NCBI GenBank assembly: GCA_946480705.1
Contig: CAMLLF010000010.1
Coordinates: 1 to 17,057, forward strand
From: an uncultured Lysobacteraceae bacterium
GTDB lineage: Bacteria; Pseudomonadota; Gammaproteobacteria; Xanthomonadales; Rhodanobacteraceae
Length of the DNA stretch: 17,057 nucleotides
Direction: 5' to 3'
Shown here one piece after another: positions 12,978-17,057 of the stretch. Made by a program: the position numbers and the translations under genes. Numbering within the stretch: the stretch's first letter is position 1; the number at the start of each line of letters is the position of its first letter. Under the pieces are notes generated by a model that saw nothing but the letters and a program-made list of their open reading frames with translations, did not search any database and had not been told where the DNA came from.

Positions 12978-15197
12978 TTACGGCCCGGAGCCGACGATCG
13001 CGCCGAGATCGAGCAGCATGACGTCGGTGTCGTCGCGCGCGACGATCGGCAGCACCGCGCGCGTCGCGGCGCGATCGAGCGCGAGACCGCCTTCGGGCAG
13101 CGCCCATTCGACCTTGCGCAGCAGCCGCGGCGGCGTGCCGTCCCAGGGCTGCACGAACAGCTGCGGCTTCATGTCTTCGCCGCTGTAGAGGTAGTAGAGG
13201 CCGGTCGGATCGACGCGCCAGGCGCTCATGTTCCAGAACTGCACGTTGCTGTTGACGCGCTCTTCGGTGCCGCTGGCCAGATCGAGCGAATACAGGCCGC
13301 CTTCGCCCATATTGGCGAAATACAGTTTTCCATTCCCCGCGCCGTCGCTGACGCTGTAGGCCGACGATTCGGACAGCCGCCGGCTCGTGCGCTTGGCCAG
13401 GTCGCGCTGCCAGATGTGCCAGGCGCCGTCGCGGTCGGACACATAGAAGATGCTGTGGCCGTCCCAGGAATAGCTGCCGTAGCGAACGTTGTCGCCCTCG
13501 TCGCTTTCCAGGCGCGTCTGGCCCGAGTCGACTTCGACCGAATAGAGCCGGCTCTGACCGTTGCCGCGCGCGACGTAGAGCACGCGGCGGCCGTTGGGCG
13601 ACCAGTTCGGCGCGCTGAGCTCGGCGTTGCGGTGGTGCGTGATCTGGTACGAGGTGCGCGCGCCGGGCTCGGACAGCCAGAGCTGCGAATCGCCGCCGCG
13701 GTTGGAGACGAACACGAGGCGGTCGTCGTTCGGCGCGAACGCAGGCCAGGATTCGCTGCGCGTCGACGACGCGATGCCCTCGCCCGCCGCGTCGACGGCC
13801 GCGTCGAAGCGAAAGCTCTGCAGGTTCACATCGGCGTTGTCCTGCTGGAACACGGCAAGGCCGCGACCGCGGCTGACCGCGGGATAGCTGCCGCCGGCGA
13901 TGCCGAGATTCGCGAGATCGCCGGACTCGGTGTCGAGCAGATAGAGGCTCTGCGTGCCGCCGTGATCGGAGGACAGCAGGATGTGGCGATTGTCGGGCAG
14001 CCAGTCATAGCCGCGTAGGCGCGCGCGCAGACGCGTGAGCTGGCGCGCGGCGCCGCCGCTCGCGGCGACGACGAAGATGTCGCTGTAGGGAACCGCGCCG
14101 CGGCGAAACGCAATGCGCGTGCCGTCGGGCGATGCGCGCGGCTGGATGTCGGGCTGTCCGGGATCGCGCTGGTAGTCGAGCGGCGTGACCTGGCCGTCCT
14201 CGAGCGCGAGCACGTGCAGGCTCTTCGCGGTTTCCGCACGCGTCTTGCCGTCGCGCTCGGGCAACTGCCGGTAGCGCGAGATCAACAGCGCGCGGCCGTC
14301 GCGGGTCCAGTCGAAATAGTCGATGAAATGTGGCTCGCAGCTCGTGGCTTCGCGCTCGCGGCCGCCGAGCGCGGCCACGACGACGATACGGCATTCGTCG
14401 CCGCGCAGGCGCACGAACGCGATCTGCGTGCCGTCGGGCGACCAGACCGGATAGGTTTCCTCGCTCGCTTCGCTGCGGCTGAGCCGGATCGGCGGCGAGC
14501 CGGACAGGCCGCGCAGATAGATGTGCGGTCCTTCGTCGCCGGGATAGCGCGCGGTGTAGGCGACCGACGTGCCGTCCGGCGAGATGCTCGGGAACGTCTC
14601 GCTGTCGGACTCGGCGGTGACGGGACGCGTCGGAAAGCCGCTCTGCGCGAACAGCGGATTGCGCAGGTCGACGCGCGAGGGCGGCGGCGCGCGGCCGAAC
14701 ACGGCGAGGAACGTGCACAGCAGCACGACGGCCGCACCGACGATCCAGAGCCCGACCGGCCGCTTCGGCGCGTCCGCCGGCGCGGCGGCCGGCAACGACG
14801 CGCCGTCGGCGGCAATCTCGCCACCGCCGGCGCCGGGCAGTTGTTCGAGCCATTCGACCGGCGTCACGAGCCGGTAGCCGACCTTCGGAATCGTCTCGAT
14901 GTGCCGCGGAAGTTTCGGATCGTCTTCGATCGCGCGGCGCAGTTCGGTCACCGCATGCGTGAGCACGTCGTCGGTCGGGAATGCATCGCGCCAGACGGTA
15001 TCGAGTAGTTCGGTGCGCGTCTGCGGCGCGCCGTTGGCCAGCATGAGCTGACGCAGCACGGCCATGGCTTTCGGCGTCGGCCGCAGTTCGCGTTCGCCGC
15101 GCAACAGGCGATTGCTGGCCAGATCGACGAACCAGTCGCCGAGGCGCGCGAATCGTGTCTGGTCCTGTGGTCGCAGCACGCGAACGTTGGAGCTCAC
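12978..15197 (-). CDS. CadC-like membrane regulator with TolB-type beta-propeller
   Basis: The 739-residue one-component regulator has three parts. Residues about 20-113 are an OmpR-type winged helix (TPKAMAVLRQL, TRTELLDTVW, VLTHAVTELRRAIEDDP, IPKVGYRL), which would bind DNA in the cytoplasm. One transmembrane helix lies at about 148-168. The periplasmic part contains at least eight PD40/TolB-like repeats, for example SPDGTSVAYTA, SPDGTQIAFVR, SPDGTRIAFRR, SPNGRRVLYVA and WDGHSIFYVS, which would form one or two beta-propellers. This matches CadC-type regulators in which a periplasmic domain senses a ligand or protein. There is no receiver domain. The start is GTG at 15197 with GAGGGA upstream. 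Neither neighbour makes the regulated target obvious. Confidence 0.9.
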   Translation of the reverse strand: MSSNVRVLRPQDQTRFARLGDWFVDLASNRLLRGERELRPTPKAMAVLRQLMLANGAPQTRTELLDTVWRDAFPTDDVLTHAVTELRRAIEDDPKLPRHIETIPKVGYRLVTPVEWLEQLPGAGGGEIAADGASLPAAAPADAPKRPVGLWIVGAAVVLLCTFLAVFGRAPPPSRVDLRNPLFAQSGFPTRPVTAESDSETFPSISPDGTSVAYTARYPGDEGPHIYLRGLSGSPPIRLSRSEASEETYPVWSPDGTQIAFVRLRGDECRIVVVAALGGREREATSCEPHFIDYFDWTRDGRALLISRYRQLPERDGKTRAETAKSLHVLALEDGQVTPLDYQRDPGQPDIQPRASPDGTRIAFRRGAVPYSDIFVVAASGGAARQLTRLRARLRGYDWLPDNRHILLSSDHGGTQSLYLLDTESGDLANLGIAGGSYPAVSRGRGLAVFQQDNADVNLQSFRFDAAVDAAGEGIASSTRSESWPAFAPNDDRLVFVSNRGGDSQLWLSEPGARTSYQITHHRNAELSAPNWSPNGRRVLYVARGNGQSRLYSVEVDSGQTRLESDEGDNVRYGSYSWDGHSIFYVSDRDGAWHIWQRDLAKRTSRRLSESSAYSVSDGAGNGKLYFANMGEGGLYSLDLASGTEERVNSNVQFWNMSAWRVDPTGLYYLYSGEDMKPQLFVQPWDGTPPRLLRKVEWALPEGGLALDRAATRAVLPIVARDDTDVMLLDLGAIVGSGP

Positions 15198-15399
15198 CCA
15201 GATCCCTCAACGGTTGATGATCGTCGTGGCGCGCACCGTACGAGGCGTGCCGGCGCCACTGCGCGGCGCTGGCGACGGCGCCCCGGTCACTGTCGGCATA
15301 GAGCGGCCGCCGGTCAACTGCCGTCCGTCGCGGGCCGCGCGAACGCGCGATCAGCGTCGGTCTGCGTTCGCGTCCCGGCAAACGCTGCAACATGCCGGC

Positions 15400-16422
<1,023 letters not shown>

Positions 16423-17007
16423 TCATTCGGTCGCCGCCGGCGCGCCCGCCGCGCGCTTGCAGATCAATTCCTGATTAAGGAATTCGCGTCCGTTGGACGC
16501 GCGCGAATAGATGCGCGAACGTGTGCGGCCTTCGTCGATCCACTGCCAGTCGAGCCGTTCCGCACGGGCGTTCTCGTCGGCCGGGCGGATCTCCACCTTG
16601 CCGCTGAGGTGACGCAGATCCGGCGCGAGTTCCGCATCGATCGTCATGCGCCGGTCGGGCGTGGTCGCATCGAAACCGCTGCCGAGCACGTGCATGGTTT
16701 CCGGATCGACGCTGAGCAGGTTGATGCCGACATGGACGGTGTCGCCGCCGCGCAGTACGGCATGCACCGACTCCTGCAGGAAATTGCCTTTGAGCACCCA
16801 TTCGAAACGGCGTTTCTGCGCGGTCTCGACCATGCGCTCGTGGAAGCGGTCGTCCCAGGTACGCAGGCTGCAGTCCCAGTTGCCGATCAGCGGCTGGGCG
16901 AACGACTTGAACGCCTGCCGCGAATCCTGCGCGACGCGCGGGTCGATCGCGCCGGCAACGCCGCTCGACGCCGTCAGCACGACGAGCAGACTCATGGCCT
17001 TGTTCAT
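16423..17007 (-). CDS. Exported protein of unknown function
   Basis: From the ATG at 17007 the 194-residue product begins with a clean signal peptide, MNKAMSLLVVLTASSGVAGA, cleaved before IDPRVA. The mature part has WDCSLRTWDDRFHERMVETAQKR..., read in short pieces as IGNWDCSL (41-48), FEWVLKGNFLQES (68-80) and an alternating beta pattern to about 182. This recalls small lipocalin-like or DUF1579-type proteins whose first strand carries a G-x-W, but the match is weak. The frame remains open and hydrophobic (LLLIGVFGFVALHAVV) up to the window edge, so the true start could lie outside and the gene may be 5' partial. No good Shine-Dalgarno is seen. Function unknown. Confidence 0.65.
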   Translation of the reverse strand: MNKAMSLLVVLTASSGVAGAIDPRVAQDSRQAFKSFAQPLIGNWDCSLRTWDDRFHERMVETAQKRRFEWVLKGNFLQESVHAVLRGGDTVHVGINLLSVDPETMHVLGSGFDATTPDRRMTIDAELAPDLRHLSGKVEIRPADENARAERLDWQWIDEGRTRSRIYSRASNGREFLNQELICKRAAGAPAATE

Positions 17008-17057
17008 CACCACGGCATGCAGCGCCACGAAGCCGAACACGCCGATGAGCAGCAGCA

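Overview
The window is GC-rich, densely coded gammaproteobacterial DNA, most likely from the Xanthomonadales/Lysobacterales (Rhodanobacteraceae or a relative). The support for this is circumstantial: a MetX protein of the type I associate with xanthomonad serine O-succinyltransferases, a membrane winged-helix/TolB-propeller regulator, and a secreted protein with an IFASG-type motif. No rRNA or other marker gene is present, so this placement is an inference.

Layout. (1) Positions 1-2769 are minus strand: the start of a gene running off the left edge, an FHA-GAF protein, a secreted protein of unknown function, and a TrmB-like methyltransferase. (2) Positions 2867-4574 are plus strand: a MetX-type acyltransferase followed closely by a cysteine dioxygenase, a pair consistent with making and oxidising cysteine. 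(3) Positions 4748-5475 hold a tRNA-Leu(CAA) with a plausible promoter, then the decayed start of a P4-type tyrosine integrase with a stop codon and a frameshift. This is the scar of a tRNA-targeted mobile element. (4) Positions 12144-5476, minus strand, form the centrepiece: a tight four-gene operon encoding a YfiR-like periplasmic protein, a 1059-residue hybrid histidine kinase (PAS-HisKA-HATPase-REC-REC-HPt), a REC-GGDEF diguanylate cyclase and a TonB-dependent receptor. Each junction is a 4-nt ATGA overlap. (5) A BaeR-like OmpR-family regulator is divergent from it (12237-12959). (6) Positions 15197-12978 encode a CadC-like transmembrane regulator with a periplasmic TolB-type propeller. 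(7) Positions 16362-15400 encode proline iminopeptidase, and a secreted protein of unknown function lies at the right edge.

How the genes may work together. The operon looks like an envelope-to-c-di-GMP circuit. The outer-membrane receptor and the YfiR-like protein would report an extracellular or periplasmic cue to the kinase. The kinase has every residue needed for a phosphorelay (His356, Asp641/Asp782, His926), and the relay would end on Asp54 of the cyclase. The cyclase keeps its GGEEF active site but lacks the Arg of the inhibitory I-site. The other genes are mostly housekeeping or ordinary accessory genes. Long antisense ORFs across the window are GC-skew shadows and are left out.
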